NCBI RefSeq assembly: GCF_036898465.1
Contig: NZ_JARUMJ010000001.1
Location: 2,542,001-2,606,000, forward strand
DNA from: Streptomyces sp. B21-105
GTDB lineage: Bacteria > Actinomycetota > Actinomycetes > Streptomycetales > Streptomycetaceae
DNA: 64,000 bases
Reading direction: 5' to 3'
Position numbers and translations under genes: made by a program. The notes under the pieces were generated by a model, which was not told where the DNA came from, made no database searches, and saw only the letters and a list, made by a program, of their open reading frames with translations. Within the stretch, counting starts at the first letter, position 1, and the number at the start of each line of letters is the position of its first letter. Below, piece by piece: positions 28,498-36,881 of this stretch.

Positions 28498-28541
28498 CCG
28501 TAGGGCCCCGCACGCCGGCCGGGGTGTGCGGGGCCCTACGG
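28498..28541 (-). terminator. Strong hairpin terminator after pepN
   Basis: A perfect 16-bp stem: CCGTAGGGCCCCGCAC (28498-28513) with its complement at 28526-28541, 12-base loop. It begins 18 bases after the pepN stop codon on the minus strand. Confidence 0.85.
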
Positions 28542-28558
28542 GGGCCGTGGCCGGGGTG

Positions 28559-31051
28559 TCAGGCCTGGTGGGCTTCGCGTACGCGCAAGGCGCGGGTGAG
28601 GTCGTCGAGTTGGTCGACGAGTTTGCGGCGCAGGGCGGGGATGGGGTGGGCGTCGGTGAGGCATTGTTCGCCGAGGCGCAGGGTGTCGGGGTCGATGGCG
28701 TGGCCGGGGAAGGCCCAGCGGCCTGCGGCGTCGGCGATGGCGGGGCCGCGGCGGGCGGCGACGGCGACGGCGTCCTGGTAGTAGCGGGGGATGTAGTCGG
28801 TGAGGAGGTCGGTCTGTTCGGGCTGCCAGAAGCCCTGGGCGGTGGCGGTGAAGAGGTAGTTGGAGAGGTCGTCGTCGTCGAACATGGCGGCCCAGGCGGT
28901 GTGTTTGGCTTCGGCGTCGGGGAGGGCGGCGCGGCAGCGGGCGGCGCCTTCGCGGCCGGTGGCGGAGGGGTCGCGGTCGAGTTCGGCGGTGATGTCGGTG
29001 TCGTCGACGGCGCCGAGGACGGCGAGTCGGGCGAGGACGCGCCAGCGCAGGTCGGGGTCGAGTTCGGGGCCGCCGGGGACGGTGCCGTCGGCGAGCCAGG
29101 CGGCGATGGTGTCGGGGTGGGCGGCGACGTCGATGAAGTGGCGTACGGCGATGAGGCGCAGGCTGGGGTGGTCGCCGTCCTCGGTGCGGCGGATGAGGTC
29201 GCGGCAGAGCGCGGAGAGGGCGGCGAGGGCGGCGGGGCGCTGTTCGGGGGTGGCGTAGCGGTCTGCGGCCTGGGTGGAGGCGAAGGTGAGGACGCCTTGG
29301 ACGAGGGCGAGGTCGGTTTCGTGGGGGAGGTGGGTGCGGGCGGTGTCGAGGTAGGCGGCGGGGGTGAGTTCGCCGTCGCGGACGGCGTCGCGCAGGGCGT
29401 TCCAGACGACGGCTCGGGTGAGGGGGTCGGGGAGGCCGCTGAGGCGGGCGCGGAGGGTGTCGAAGGAGGCGGGGTCGAAGCGGATCTTGGCGTAGGTGAG
29501 GTCGCCGTCGTTGAGGAGGAGCAGGGCGGGGCGTTTGCCGAGGGGTTCGGGTGTGTGCTGCGGGATGTCGATCTCGAGGCGTCGGCGTTGGGTGAGGTGG
29601 CGGTCCTCGTCGGCGAGGTCGAGGTCGTAGAGGCCGACGGCGATGCGGTGGGGGCGGCTGCCGTGGTGGTCGACGGTCAGGGCGTGGTCGCCGTTGGAGC
29701 CGCTGACGGTGGGGAGGAGGGTGTCGACGCCCGTGGTGCGCAGCCAGGCGTCGGCCCAGGCGTGGACGTCGCGGTCGGTGTGGGCGGCGAGGGAGTCGAT
29801 GAAGTCGGTGAGGGTGGCGTTGGCGAAGCGGTGTCGGGCGAAGTGGGTGTTGATGCCGGCGAGGAAGTCCTTCTCGCCGAGCCAGGTGACGAGTTGGCGT
29901 AGTGCGGAGGCGCCCTTGGCGTAGGAGATGCCGTCGAAGTTGAGGAGGGCGGAGGCGGTGTCGTCGACGTTCTCGGGGGCGACGGGGTGGGTGGAGGGGC
30001 GTTGGTCGGCGTCGTAGCCCCAGGGTTTGCGGACGACGCCGAATTCGGTCCAGGTGCCGTGGAAGCGGGTGGCTTCGGTGAGTGTCTGGTAGCCCATGTA
30101 TTCGGCGAAGGACTCGTTGAGCCAGATGTCGTCCCACCATTGGAGGGTGACGAGGTCGCCGAACCACATGTGGGCCATCTCGTGGGCGATGACCATGGCG
30201 CGGGTCTGGCGTTCGGTGTCGGTGACGGCGGAGCGGTAGACGAATTCGTCGCGGAAGGTGACGAGGCCGGGGTTTTCCATGGCGCCGGCGTTGAACTCGG
30301 GGACGAAGGCCTGGTCGTAGGAGTCGAAGGGGTAGGGCTCTTCGAATTTCTCGTGGTAGCGGTCGTAGCAGGCGCGGGTGATGTCGAGGAGTTCGTCGGT
30401 GTCGGCGTCGAGGTAGGGGGCCAGGGAGCGGCGGCAGTGGAGTCCGAAGGGGAGTCCGCGGTGTTCGGTGCGTACGGAGTGCCAGGGGCCGGCGGCGACG
30501 GCGACGAGGTAGGTGGAGATGAGGGGGGTGGGTGCGGCCTGCCAGCGGCCGTCGCCGAGGTGTTCGGTGATGCCGTTGGCGAGGACGGTCCAGTGTTGGG
30601 GGGCTTTGACGGTGAGGTCGAAGACCGACTTGAGGTCGGGCTGGTCGAAGGCGGCGAAGACGCGTTGGACGTCTTCCATGAACAGCTGGGTGTAGAGGTA
30701 GGTCTCGCCGTCGGTGGGGTCGGTGAAGCGGTGCATGCCTTCGCCGGTGCGGGAGTAGCGCATGTCGGCGTGGACGCGCAGTTCGTGCTCGCCGGGGGTG
30801 AGGCCGGTCAGGGGGAGCCGGTTGTCGTCGAGCGTGTCGGGGTCGACGGGGCGGCCGTCGAGGGTGACGGAGTGCAGTGCGGCGGGCCTGATCTCGACGA
30901 AGGTGTCCCCGTGGGTGCGCGCGGCGAACCGGATGACGGTGCTGGACTCGAAGGTCTCGTCGCCGGTCGTCAGGTCGAGCTCGATGGTGTAGCGGAGGAC
31001 GTCGAGGAGTTTGGCACGGTTCTGCGCTTCGTCGCGCGTCAGTACGGACAT
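28559..31051 (-). CDS. pepN: Aminopeptidase N (M1 family)
   Basis: An 830-residue zinc aminopeptidase that trims N-terminal residues from peptides in the cytoplasm. It has GAMENPGL at residues 256-263, the zinc motif HEMAHMWFGDLVTLQWWDDIWLNESFAEYM with His290, His294 and Glu about 313, and the ERAP1-like C-terminal helical domain. I use the ATG of MSVLTRDEAQ; another ATG lies three codons upstream and cannot be excluded. It is a single gene with its own terminator. Confidence 0.93.
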   Translation of the reverse strand: MSVLTRDEAQNRAKLLDVLRYTIELDLTTGDETFESSTVIRFAARTHGDTFVEIRPAALHSVTLDGRPVDPDTLDDNRLPLTGLTPGEHELRVHADMRYSRTGEGMHRFTDPTDGETYLYTQLFMEDVQRVFAAFDQPDLKSVFDLTVKAPQHWTVLANGITEHLGDGRWQAAPTPLISTYLVAVAAGPWHSVRTEHRGLPFGLHCRRSLAPYLDADTDELLDITRACYDRYHEKFEEPYPFDSYDQAFVPEFNAGAMENPGLVTFRDEFVYRSAVTDTERQTRAMVIAHEMAHMWFGDLVTLQWWDDIWLNESFAEYMGYQTLTEATRFHGTWTEFGVVRKPWGYDADQRPSTHPVAPENVDDTASALLNFDGISYAKGASALRQLVTWLGEKDFLAGINTHFARHRFANATLTDFIDSLAAHTDRDVHAWADAWLRTTGVDTLLPTVSGSNGDHALTVDHHGSRPHRIAVGLYDLDLADEDRHLTQRRRLEIDIPQHTPEPLGKRPALLLLNDGDLTYAKIRFDPASFDTLRARLSGLPDPLTRAVVWNALRDAVRDGELTPAAYLDTARTHLPHETDLALVQGVLTFASTQAADRYATPEQRPAALAALSALCRDLIRRTEDGDHPSLRLIAVRHFIDVAAHPDTIAAWLADGTVPGGPELDPDLRWRVLARLAVLGAVDDTDITAELDRDPSATGREGAARCRAALPDAEAKHTAWAAMFDDDDLSNYLFTATAQGFWQPEQTDLLTDYIPRYYQDAVAVAARRGPAIADAAGRWAFPGHAIDPDTLRLGEQCLTDAHPIPALRRKLVDQLDDLTRALRVREAHQA

Positions 31052-31169
31052 GCACGACATGCTGCCTGATGCCGCTGGCCGGGCACAGGGGCGGATCGGT
31101 ACGCGCCCTATGTCCCTTCTCGCGCCGGGGCGCCGATTCTGTGTCGTTTCCGCGCCGGTCGGGTTCCGG

Positions 31170-31275
31170 CCATGTGCCGGTCATGTGCCGGTGCCGTGTA
31201 CCGGTGTGCCGTGTGCCGGTCATGTGTCGACATGCCGGCCGGCCAGGTGCCTGCGTACCGGTGATGTGCCGGTGG
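31170..31275. repeat. Irregular repeat of ATGTGCCGGT words
   Basis: At least five close variants of (C)ATGTGCCGGT occur in about 105 bases (31171, 31182, 31209 region, 31219 region, 31263), mixed with GTGTACCGGT and ATGCCGG. They lie in the 315-base gap between pepN and the chorismate mutase gene, which otherwise holds nothing recognisable. No open frame is credible here. Confidence 0.65.
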
Positions 31276-31366
31276 CAGCTGGGCAGGGCGGGTGAGTGCG
31301 GGTGCGGTGTCGGTCGCGCGGTGCCGGTGGTGCGGCTTCGGCTTCCGCGCTTCGGGCCGGTGTGGT

Positions 31367-31717
31367 TCAGTCGCGTCCGGGGGCCGCGGTGTCCTCGGCG
31401 ATGCGCTCGTGGTGGCGGATGACCTCGGCGATGATGAAGTTGAGGAACTTCTCGGCGAAGGCGGGGTCGAGCTTGGCGCTCTCGGCGAGGGTGCGCAGTC
31501 GGGCGATCTGGCGGGCCTCGCGGGCCTGGTCGGCGGGCGGGAGCTGGTGGCGGGCCTTGAGGTGGCCGACTTGCTGGGTGGCTTTGAAGCGTTCGGCGAG
31601 CATGTGCACGACGGCCGCGTCGATGTTGTCGATGCTGTCGCGCAGCCGGGCGAGCTCCTCGCGGACGGCGGGGTCGACGTCGCCGGCGCCGGGCGCGCGG
31701 GTGTTGCTGGTGGTCAT
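31367..31717 (-). CDS. Chorismate mutase (AroQ type II)
   Basis: A 116-residue all-helical AroQ-fold enzyme converting chorismate to prephenate for phenylalanine and tyrosine synthesis. The first helix LARLRDSIDNIDAAVVHMLAERFKATQQVGHLKA supplies the N-terminal Arg and the conserved Arg/Lys pair, and the C-terminal helix ends FLNFIIAEVIRHHERI. There is no signal peptide, so it is the cytoplasmic form. It is one of the short single-domain mutases of actinobacteria that need activation by DAHP synthase in some species. Confidence 0.92.
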   Translation of the reverse strand: MTTSNTRAPGAGDVDPAVREELARLRDSIDNIDAAVVHMLAERFKATQQVGHLKARHQLPPADQAREARQIARLRTLAESAKLDPAFAEKFLNFIIAEVIRHHERIAEDTAAPGRD

Positions 31718-31803
31718 GGGCGATCACCCTAGGGCATGTCCGGACGGGCGTTGCGGGCTGCCCGTACAGTGGAATGGGGTCCTCGGCGTGTTGGGGGTGC
31801 GGC

Positions 31804-32700
31804 GTGGCGAACGGCGGGCCGGTCGAGCACGGTTACCCGCATCTGGAGACGGTGCGGGCGGCGGTGACGGCGTTGTACAAGCGGTTGTCGTACGACACGA
31901 TCCACCAGTTCGCGACGAGTGTGGCGCCGGCGGATGTGGCGTTCTGCGACACCGATGATCTGCATCTGGGGGTGCAGCGGGTGGCCCGGGAGCTGGTGCG
32001 GCACTTCCGGTTGCCGGACGCGCGGATGGTGGTGGCGTTCCGGGAGATGGAGCATGCGGCGCACATCGAGCTGGCGGCGGGGCCGGAGTACTTCGTCGAG
32101 TTGAACGATCGTTTCCGCACGCATCGTCGGGACATCGGTGCGGCGCTGGCGCACGAGATCATGCATGTCTACCTGCACCGGTTGGGGTTGTCGTTCGCGG
32201 AGACGCGGGACAACGAGATTCTGACGGACACGGCGACGACGTATCTGGGGGCGGGCTGGCTGCTGCTGGACGCGTACCGGGTGGACGGGGTGTCGTCGCA
32301 GAAGCTGGGGTATCTGACGCCGGAGGAGTTCGGGTACGTGCTGGCGAAGCGGTCGCTGGTGTTCGGTGAGGATCCGTCGGTGTGGTTCACGAGCGCGGAG
32401 GCGTACGCGGCGTACGGGCGGGGTCTGGAGCGGGCCCGGTTCGACGAGCGGCAGCCGCCGCTGACGGCGGCGGGCTGGGCGGGCCGGCGGCGTTATGCCC
32501 GTGACCGTCGGCATGCGCAGGGGGCGCGGGCGGGGTCGGGGGACGCGGGTGCCCCGTATGCGTTCGTGCATGATCCGCAGGGGCCGTTGCGGGTGACGTT
32601 CGCGTGTCCTACCTGTCGTCAGCGGATCCGGGTTCCGGTCAGGGGGCGGGTGCGGGCGCGCTGCGGGTTGTGCGGGACGGTGCTGGAGTGCGACACGTGA
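31804..32700 (+). CDS. HExxH metallopeptidase-like protein with C-terminal zinc ribbon
   Basis: A 298-residue protein of unrecognised family. Near residue 118 it has ALAHEIMHVYLHRLGL, a HExxH zinc motif with a further His and then ETRDNEILTDTATTYLGAGWLLLDAY, in which the E..D/TD residues could be the third ligand. A linker leads to a zinc ribbon, FACPTCRQRIRVPVRGRVRARCGLCGTVLEC, at the C-terminus. There is no signal peptide. The GTG start has a GGGGGTG ribosome site. It may be an intracellular protease acting on nucleic-acid-bound or cofactor proteins, but that is a guess. It is a single gene. Confidence 0.75.
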   Translation: MANGGPVEHGYPHLETVRAAVTALYKRLSYDTIHQFATSVAPADVAFCDTDDLHLGVQRVARELVRHFRLPDARMVVAFREMEHAAHIELAAGPEYFVELNDRFRTHRRDIGAALAHEIMHVYLHRLGLSFAETRDNEILTDTATTYLGAGWLLLDAYRVDGVSSQKLGYLTPEEFGYVLAKRSLVFGEDPSVWFTSAEAYAAYGRGLERARFDERQPPLTAAGWAGRRRYARDRRHAQGARAGSGDAGAPYAFVHDPQGPLRVTFACPTCRQRIRVPVRGRVRARCGLCGTVLECDT

Positions 32701-32758
32701 GCAGGGTGACGGGTGGTGCGGTCGCGGAGTTGTTCGGCCCCGTGTCGTCGTCCGGGTG

Positions 32759-33664
32759 TCACGCGCCGTAGACCCGTCCCGGCTGTTCGGCGTGCGCCAG
32801 CAGCTTGCGCGCGGTGTCCCCTGCTTCTGCCGGGCTCCGGCGTCGTCCTTCGTCCGCCGTCGGTCCCGGCCGCCAGCCTTCCATGACGGTGATGCGGCCG
32901 CCCTCCGTCTCGAAGACGCGTCCGGTGACGCCCTCGCTGGCGGTGGAGCCGAGCCAGACGACCAGGGGGGAGACGTTGTCGGGGGCCATGGCGTCGAAGC
33001 CGGTCTCGGGGGCGGCCATGGTGGCGGCGAAGGCGTGTTGCGTCATGCGGGTGCGGGCGGCGGGCGCGATCGCGTTGACCTGGACGCCGTAGCGGGCGAG
33101 TTCGGCGGCCGCGACGAGCGTGAGGCCGATGATGCCGGCTTTCGCGGCGCTGTAGTTGCCCTGTCCGACCGAGCCGAGGAGTCCCGCACCGCTCGCGGTG
33201 TTGACGATGCGTGCGACGGGTGTGCGGCCTGCTTTGGCCTCGGCGCGCCAGTGTGCGGCGGCGTGCTTGAGGGTGAGGAAGTGGCCCTTGAGGTGGACGC
33301 GCTGGACGGCGTCCCAGTCGTCCTCGTCGAGGTTGACGAGCATGCGGTCGCGCAGGAAGCCGGCGTTGTTGACGAGGGTGTCGAGTCGGCCGTAGGTCTC
33401 CAGGGCGGTCGTCACGAGGGACGCGGCGCCCTGGGGGGTGGCGATGTCGCCGCCGTGGGCGAGGGCGGTGCCGCCGGCCGCGCGGATCTCGTCGGCGACC
33501 TGCCGGGCGGGGCTGTCGGGGCCGGGGGTTCCGTCGAGTCCGACGCCGAGGTCGTTGACGACGACTCGGGCGCCCTCGGCGGCGAAGGCGAGGGCGTGGG
33601 CGCGCCCGAGGCCGCGTCCGGCGCCGGTGACGACGACTACGCGTCCGTCGCAGATTCCGCTCAT
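32759..33664 (-). CDS. SDR oxidoreductase of the HIP (steroid C/D ring) cluster, Rv3548c-like
   Basis: A 301-residue short-chain dehydrogenase with NAD motif VVVTGAGRGLGRAHALAFAAEGARVVVNDLG, the NNAGFLRDRM block and active-site pair YSAAK (QGNYSAAKAG). The long N-terminal dinucleotide loop and NDLGVGLDG are typical of the (3R)-hydroxyacyl-CoA dehydrogenase-like SDRs related to HSD17B4. Position and order (two SDRs divergent from echA20-ipdAB) match Rv3548c of the M. tuberculosis KstR2 regulon. Exact step unknown. It is 73 bases downstream of the second SDR, likely in one operon. Confidence 0.87.
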   Translation of the reverse strand: MSGICDGRVVVVTGAGRGLGRAHALAFAAEGARVVVNDLGVGLDGTPGPDSPARQVADEIRAAGGTALAHGGDIATPQGAASLVTTALETYGRLDTLVNNAGFLRDRMLVNLDEDDWDAVQRVHLKGHFLTLKHAAAHWRAEAKAGRTPVARIVNTASGAGLLGSVGQGNYSAAKAGIIGLTLVAAAELARYGVQVNAIAPAARTRMTQHAFAATMAAPETGFDAMAPDNVSPLVVWLGSTASEGVTGRVFETEGGRITVMEGWRPGPTADEGRRRSPAEAGDTARKLLAHAEQPGRVYGA

Positions 33665-33674
33665 CGCAGGTCTC

Positions 33675-33706
33675 CTCTCACGTCTCTCACGTCTCTCACG
33701 TCTCTC
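33675..33706. repeat. 3.6 tandem copies of CTCTCACGT
   Basis: Perfect 9-base units start at 33675, 33684 and 33693, with a partial fourth. They lie in the gap between two co-oriented SDR genes, directly upstream of the ribosome site of the downstream SDR (GAGGAG on the minus strand). Confidence 0.85.
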
Positions 33707-33737
33707 GGGTCCTTCGCTTCAGGGCGGCCGAGGTCCG

Positions 33738-34508
33738 TCAAGTCGTCCCAGGGCGTCCCAGGTCGTCTCGGGGGTTCTTGTTCGCGGTCGCGGCGTCGAG
33801 GAAGGCGGGTCGTTCGCCTCCGCCGTGCAGGAGCAGGCTCGCTCCGCTGATGTAGGCGGCCGCGTCGGAGGCGAGGAAGACGGCGGCGTCGCCCACGTCG
33901 TCGGGGAGGGCGAGGCGGCCGAGGGGGACGGTGCGGGCCACGGCGTCGACGCCGTCGTCGTCGCCGTAGTGGAGGTGGGTGCGCTCGGTGTGGACCATGC
34001 CGACGACCAGGGTGTTCACGCGGATCTCCGGCGCCCATTCGACGGCCATGGACCGTGCGAGGTTCTCCAGGCCGGCTTTGGCCGCGCCGTAGGCGGCGGT
34101 GCCGGGTGAGGGACGGCCGCCGCTGACGCTGCCGATCATCACGATGGAGCCCCGGGCGCGCCTGAGGTGGTCGTGGGCGGCGAGGGACACGGTGAGCGGG
34201 GCGAGGAGGTTGAGTTCGATCACGCGCGCGTGGCGGTGCGCGTCGGTCTCGGCGAGGGGCCGGTAGGGGGCGCCGCCCGCGTTGTTGACGAGGACGTCGA
34301 GCCGGGGCAGTCCGGCGAAGAAGGTGCGGACGGCGTCGGCGTCGCGTACGTCCAGGGGCGCGAACCGGGCTCCGGGGACCGGGGCGTCGGGGGGTCGGCG
34401 GGCGCAGACGACGACGTCGGCGCCGGCGCGCGCGAGGGAGCGTGCGATGCCGGCGCCCACGCCGCGGGTGCCGCCGGTGACGACGGCGACCTTCCCGTCC
34501 AGCTTCAT
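33738..34508 (-). CDS. SDR oxidoreductase of the HIP cluster, Rv3549c-like
   Basis: A 256-residue short-chain dehydrogenase with AVVTGGTRGVGAGIARSLARAGADVVVCARR at the N-terminus, DVLVNNAGGAP and the active-site YGAAK in GTAAYGAAKAGLENLARSMAVE. It is the first gene of the leftward SDR pair and diverges from echA20 across a KstR2-type operator. By order it matches Rv3549c. Its ribosome site, AAAGGTAG, mirrors the one used by echA20. Substrate within ring C/D breakdown is not established. Confidence 0.88.
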   Translation of the reverse strand: MKLDGKVAVVTGGTRGVGAGIARSLARAGADVVVCARRPPDAPVPGARFAPLDVRDADAVRTFFAGLPRLDVLVNNAGGAPYRPLAETDAHRHARVIELNLLAPLTVSLAAHDHLRRARGSIVMIGSVSGGRPSPGTAAYGAAKAGLENLARSMAVEWAPEIRVNTLVVGMVHTERTHLHYGDDDGVDAVARTVPLGRLALPDDVGDAAVFLASDAAAYISGASLLLHGGGERPAFLDAATANKNPRDDLGRPGTT

Positions 34509-34527
34509 CGGCTGCTACCTTTCACCT

Positions 34528-34541
34528 AACAAACGTTTGGT
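34528..34541. promoter_or_regulatory. KstR2-type operator between SDR and echA20 operons
   Basis: AACAAACGTTTGGT fits the published KstR2 consensus AnCAAGnnCTTGnT except for A for G and T for C at the symmetric sixth positions, keeping full symmetry. The left flank adds CCT to give CCTAACAAA, also present as its mirror at 41011-41030. It lies 20 bases from each start codon, so binding should block both divergent operons. Confidence 0.75.
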
Positions 34542-34562
34542 GGAAAGGTAGCTGATGCTTCC

Positions 34563-35336
34563 ATGGGTGTCTCCACCTCGTCCCCGGAAAAGGGGGCGGA
34601 AAAGGCCGTCGCACTGGTCACGGTCGACTTCCCGCCGGTGAACGCTCTGCCGGTGCACGGCTGGTTCGCCCTGGCCGAGGCGGTGCGCGCGGCGGGCCGC
34701 GATCCGGGCACTCGGTGCGTGGTGCTGGCCGCCGAGGGGCGGGGCTTCAACGCGGGCGTCGACATCAAGGAGATCCAGGCGCAGGGGCCGGGCGCGCTGA
34801 TCGGCGCAAACCGCGGCTGCTTCGAGGCGTTCACGGCGGTGTACGAGTGCGAGGTTCCCGTCGTGGCGGCGGTGCAGGGGTTCTGTCTGGGCGGCGGCGT
34901 CGGCCTCGCGGGGAACGCGGACGTGATCGTGGCGAGCGAGGACGCCGTGTTCGGGCTGCCAGAGCTGGACCGGGGCGCGCTGGGCGCGGCCACCCATCTG
35001 GCCCGGCTGGTGCCCCAGCATCTGCTGCGCGCCCTGTACTACACGTCGCGCACGGTCACGGCGGCCGAACTGCACGCGCACGGCTCGGTGTGGCGGGTGA
35101 CGCCGCCCGGTGAACTGCGCGCGGCGGCGCTCGAGGTGGCCGGCGAGATCGCCGCGAAGGACGGCGAGCTGGTGCGGCTGGCCAAGGCCGCCATCAACGG
35201 CATCGATCCGGTCGACGTGCGTCGCAGCTACCGCTTCGAGCAGGGCTTCACCTACGAGGCGAGCGTCGCCGGAGTGGCCGACCGGGTCCGGGACGGCTTC
35301 GGCAGAGCCGCACGGGAGGAGAGCTCGGGTGGGTGA
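34563..35336 (+). CDS. echA20: EchA20-type hydratase/hydrolase of steroid ring D
   Basis: A 257-residue crotonase-fold enzyme. It has AAEGRGFNAGVDIKEIQAQG for the oxyanion hole and CoA loop, VAAVQGFCLGGGVGLAGNADVIVASEDAVFGLPELDRGALG for the second half of the site. In M. tuberculosis EchA20 hydrolytically opens ring D of the HIP-derived CoA intermediate. Assignment here rests mainly on cluster order: it precedes ipdA and ipdB. The ATG follows a GAAAGGTAG ribosome site. It overlaps ipdA by eight bases. Confidence 0.88.
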   Translation: MGVSTSSPEKGAEKAVALVTVDFPPVNALPVHGWFALAEAVRAAGRDPGTRCVVLAAEGRGFNAGVDIKEIQAQGPGALIGANRGCFEAFTAVYECEVPVVAAVQGFCLGGGVGLAGNADVIVASEDAVFGLPELDRGALGAATHLARLVPQHLLRALYYTSRTVTAAELHAHGSVWRVTPPGELRAAALEVAGEIAAKDGELVRLAKAAINGIDPVDVRRSYRFEQGFTYEASVAGVADRVRDGFGRAAREESSGG

Positions 35337-36165
35337 CAAGACGATGAGCGCCGAGGAGGCCGTCTCGCGCCTGGAGAGCGGCATGACCCTCGGCATCGGG
35401 GGCTGGGGTTCACGGCGCAAGCCGATGGCGCTGGTGCGGGCTCTGCTGCGGTCGCAGGTCACCGACCTCACGGTGGTGTCGTACGGCGGGCCGGACGTCG
35501 GCATGCTGGCGGCGGCCGGGCGGATCCGCAGGCTGGTCGCCGCCTTCGTCACGCTGGACTCGATCCCGCTGGAGCCGCACTACCGGGCGGCCCGCGAGGG
35601 CGGGGCGCTGGAGCTGACGGAGGTCGACGAGGCGATGTTCCTGTGGGGGCTGCGCGCGGCGGCGCACCGGATGCCGTTCCTGCCCGTGCGGGCGGGCCTC
35701 GGCTCGGACGTGATGCGGGTGAACCCCGGTCTGCGGACGGTGACGTCGCCGTACGAGGACGGGGAGACGTTCGTGGCCATGCCCGCCCTGCGGCTGGACG
35801 CGGCGCTGGTGCACGTCAACCGGGCCGACCGGCTGGGCAACGGACAGTATCTGGGCCCGGACCCGTACTTCGACGACCTGTTCTGCGCGGCGGCGGACAC
35901 GGCGTACGTCAGCTGTGAACGCGTCGTCGACACCGCGGAGCTGACGAAGGAGGCGCCGCCGCAGTCGCTGCTGATCAAGCGGCACACGGTGACGGGGGTG
36001 GTGGAGGCCCCGAACGGGGCGCACTTCACGTCGTGCGCGCCGGACTACGGCCGGGACGAGGCGTTCCAGAAGCGGTATGCGACGACGCCGTGGGCGCAGT
36101 TCGCGGCCCGCTACCTCGCCGGGGACGAACAGGCGTACCGGTCGGCGGTCGGGGAGGACTCGTGA
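35329..36165 (+). CDS. ipdA: IpdA, alpha subunit of the COCHEA-CoA ring C hydrolase
   Basis: A 278-residue protein of the CoA-transferase family I alpha type. In mycobacteria and rhodococci the IpdAB heterodimer is not a transferase but hydrolytically opens the last steroid ring. The N-terminus reads MSAEEAVSRLESGMTLGIGGWGSRRKPMALVRALL; later blocks are TDLTVVSYGGPDVGMLAAAGRI and ALVHVNRADRLGNGQYLGPDPYFDDLF. The GTG start has a GGAGGA site and lies inside the echA20 end. Its stop overlaps the ipdB start (GTGA), which suits 1:1 subunits. Confidence 0.9.
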   Translation: MGDKTMSAEEAVSRLESGMTLGIGGWGSRRKPMALVRALLRSQVTDLTVVSYGGPDVGMLAAAGRIRRLVAAFVTLDSIPLEPHYRAAREGGALELTEVDEAMFLWGLRAAAHRMPFLPVRAGLGSDVMRVNPGLRTVTSPYEDGETFVAMPALRLDAALVHVNRADRLGNGQYLGPDPYFDDLFCAAADTAYVSCERVVDTAELTKEAPPQSLLIKRHTVTGVVEAPNGAHFTSCAPDYGRDEAFQKRYATTPWAQFAARYLAGDEQAYRSAVGEDS

Positions 36166-36881
36166 GCGGGACCACGCGTGCCGAGTACTGCGTGATCGCC
36201 TGCGCGGAGGCCTGGCGCGGCGCGGGCGAGATCCTGGCGAGTCCCATGGGCGTGATCCCCTCGGTCGGTGCCCGGCTCGCCCGGCTCACGTTCGCGCCGG
36301 ATCTCCTGCTGACCGACGGCGAGGCGCTGATCGTGCGTGCGGACGGGACGCCGGAGGGCTGGCTGCCCTACCGGCAGCATCTGGAGCTGGTCACCGGCGG
36401 CCGGCGGCACGTGATGATGGGCGCGAGCCAGATCGACCGGTACGGCAACCAGAACATCTCCTGCGTCGGCGACTGGGCGAAGCCGGTGCGGCAGCTCCTC
36501 GGGGTGCGCGGGGCACCCGTCAACACCTTGAACAATCCGACGAGTTACTGGATCCCGAAGCACTCGCGGCGGGTGTTCGTCGCGAAGGTCGACATGGTGT
36601 GCGGGGTGGGGTACGACCGTGCGGCCGGCACCCGGCACCACGGCATTGCGCGGGTCGTGTCCGACCTCGGCGTGTTCGACTTCGCCACGCCCGACCGGTC
36701 GATGCGGCTGGCCTCGCTGCATCCCGGGGTGAGTGTCGAGCAGGTGCGGGAGGCGACGGGGTTCGAGCTGGCCGTCGCGGAGGAGGTGCCGTGCACCCGT
36801 GAGCCGACGGCGGCGGAGCTGCGGCTGATCCGTGAGGTGATCGACCCGGGCGGCTCCCGGGCCCGGGAGGTGCCGGCCTGA
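36162..36881 (+). CDS. ipdB: IpdB, beta subunit of the ring C hydrolase
   Basis: A 239-residue CoA-transferase-fold beta subunit. Marked segments are SPMGVIPSVGARLARLTFAPDLLLTDGEA, HVMMGASQIDRYGNQNISCVGDW and VRGAPVNTLNNPTSYWIPKHS. With IpdA it forms the ring-opening hydrolase. A catalytic Glu of true CoA-transferases (ENG-type) is not seen, in line with the hydrolase assignment. It is coupled to ipdA by four bases; its TGA overlaps the first of six ATGs leading to ipdC. Confidence 0.9.
   Translation: MSGTTRAEYCVIACAEAWRGAGEILASPMGVIPSVGARLARLTFAPDLLLTDGEALIVRADGTPEGWLPYRQHLELVTGGRRHVMMGASQIDRYGNQNISCVGDWAKPVRQLLGVRGAPVNTLNNPTSYWIPKHSRRVFVAKVDMVCGVGYDRAAGTRHHGIARVVSDLGVFDFATPDRSMRLASLHPGVSVEQVREATGFELAVAEEVPCTREPTAAELRLIREVIDPGGSRAREVPA

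Noticed and set aside
28536..31727. A long minus-strand frame overlapping pepN and chorismate mutase
   Set aside because: Composed almost only of Arg, Pro and His; both real genes in other frames have complete motifs.
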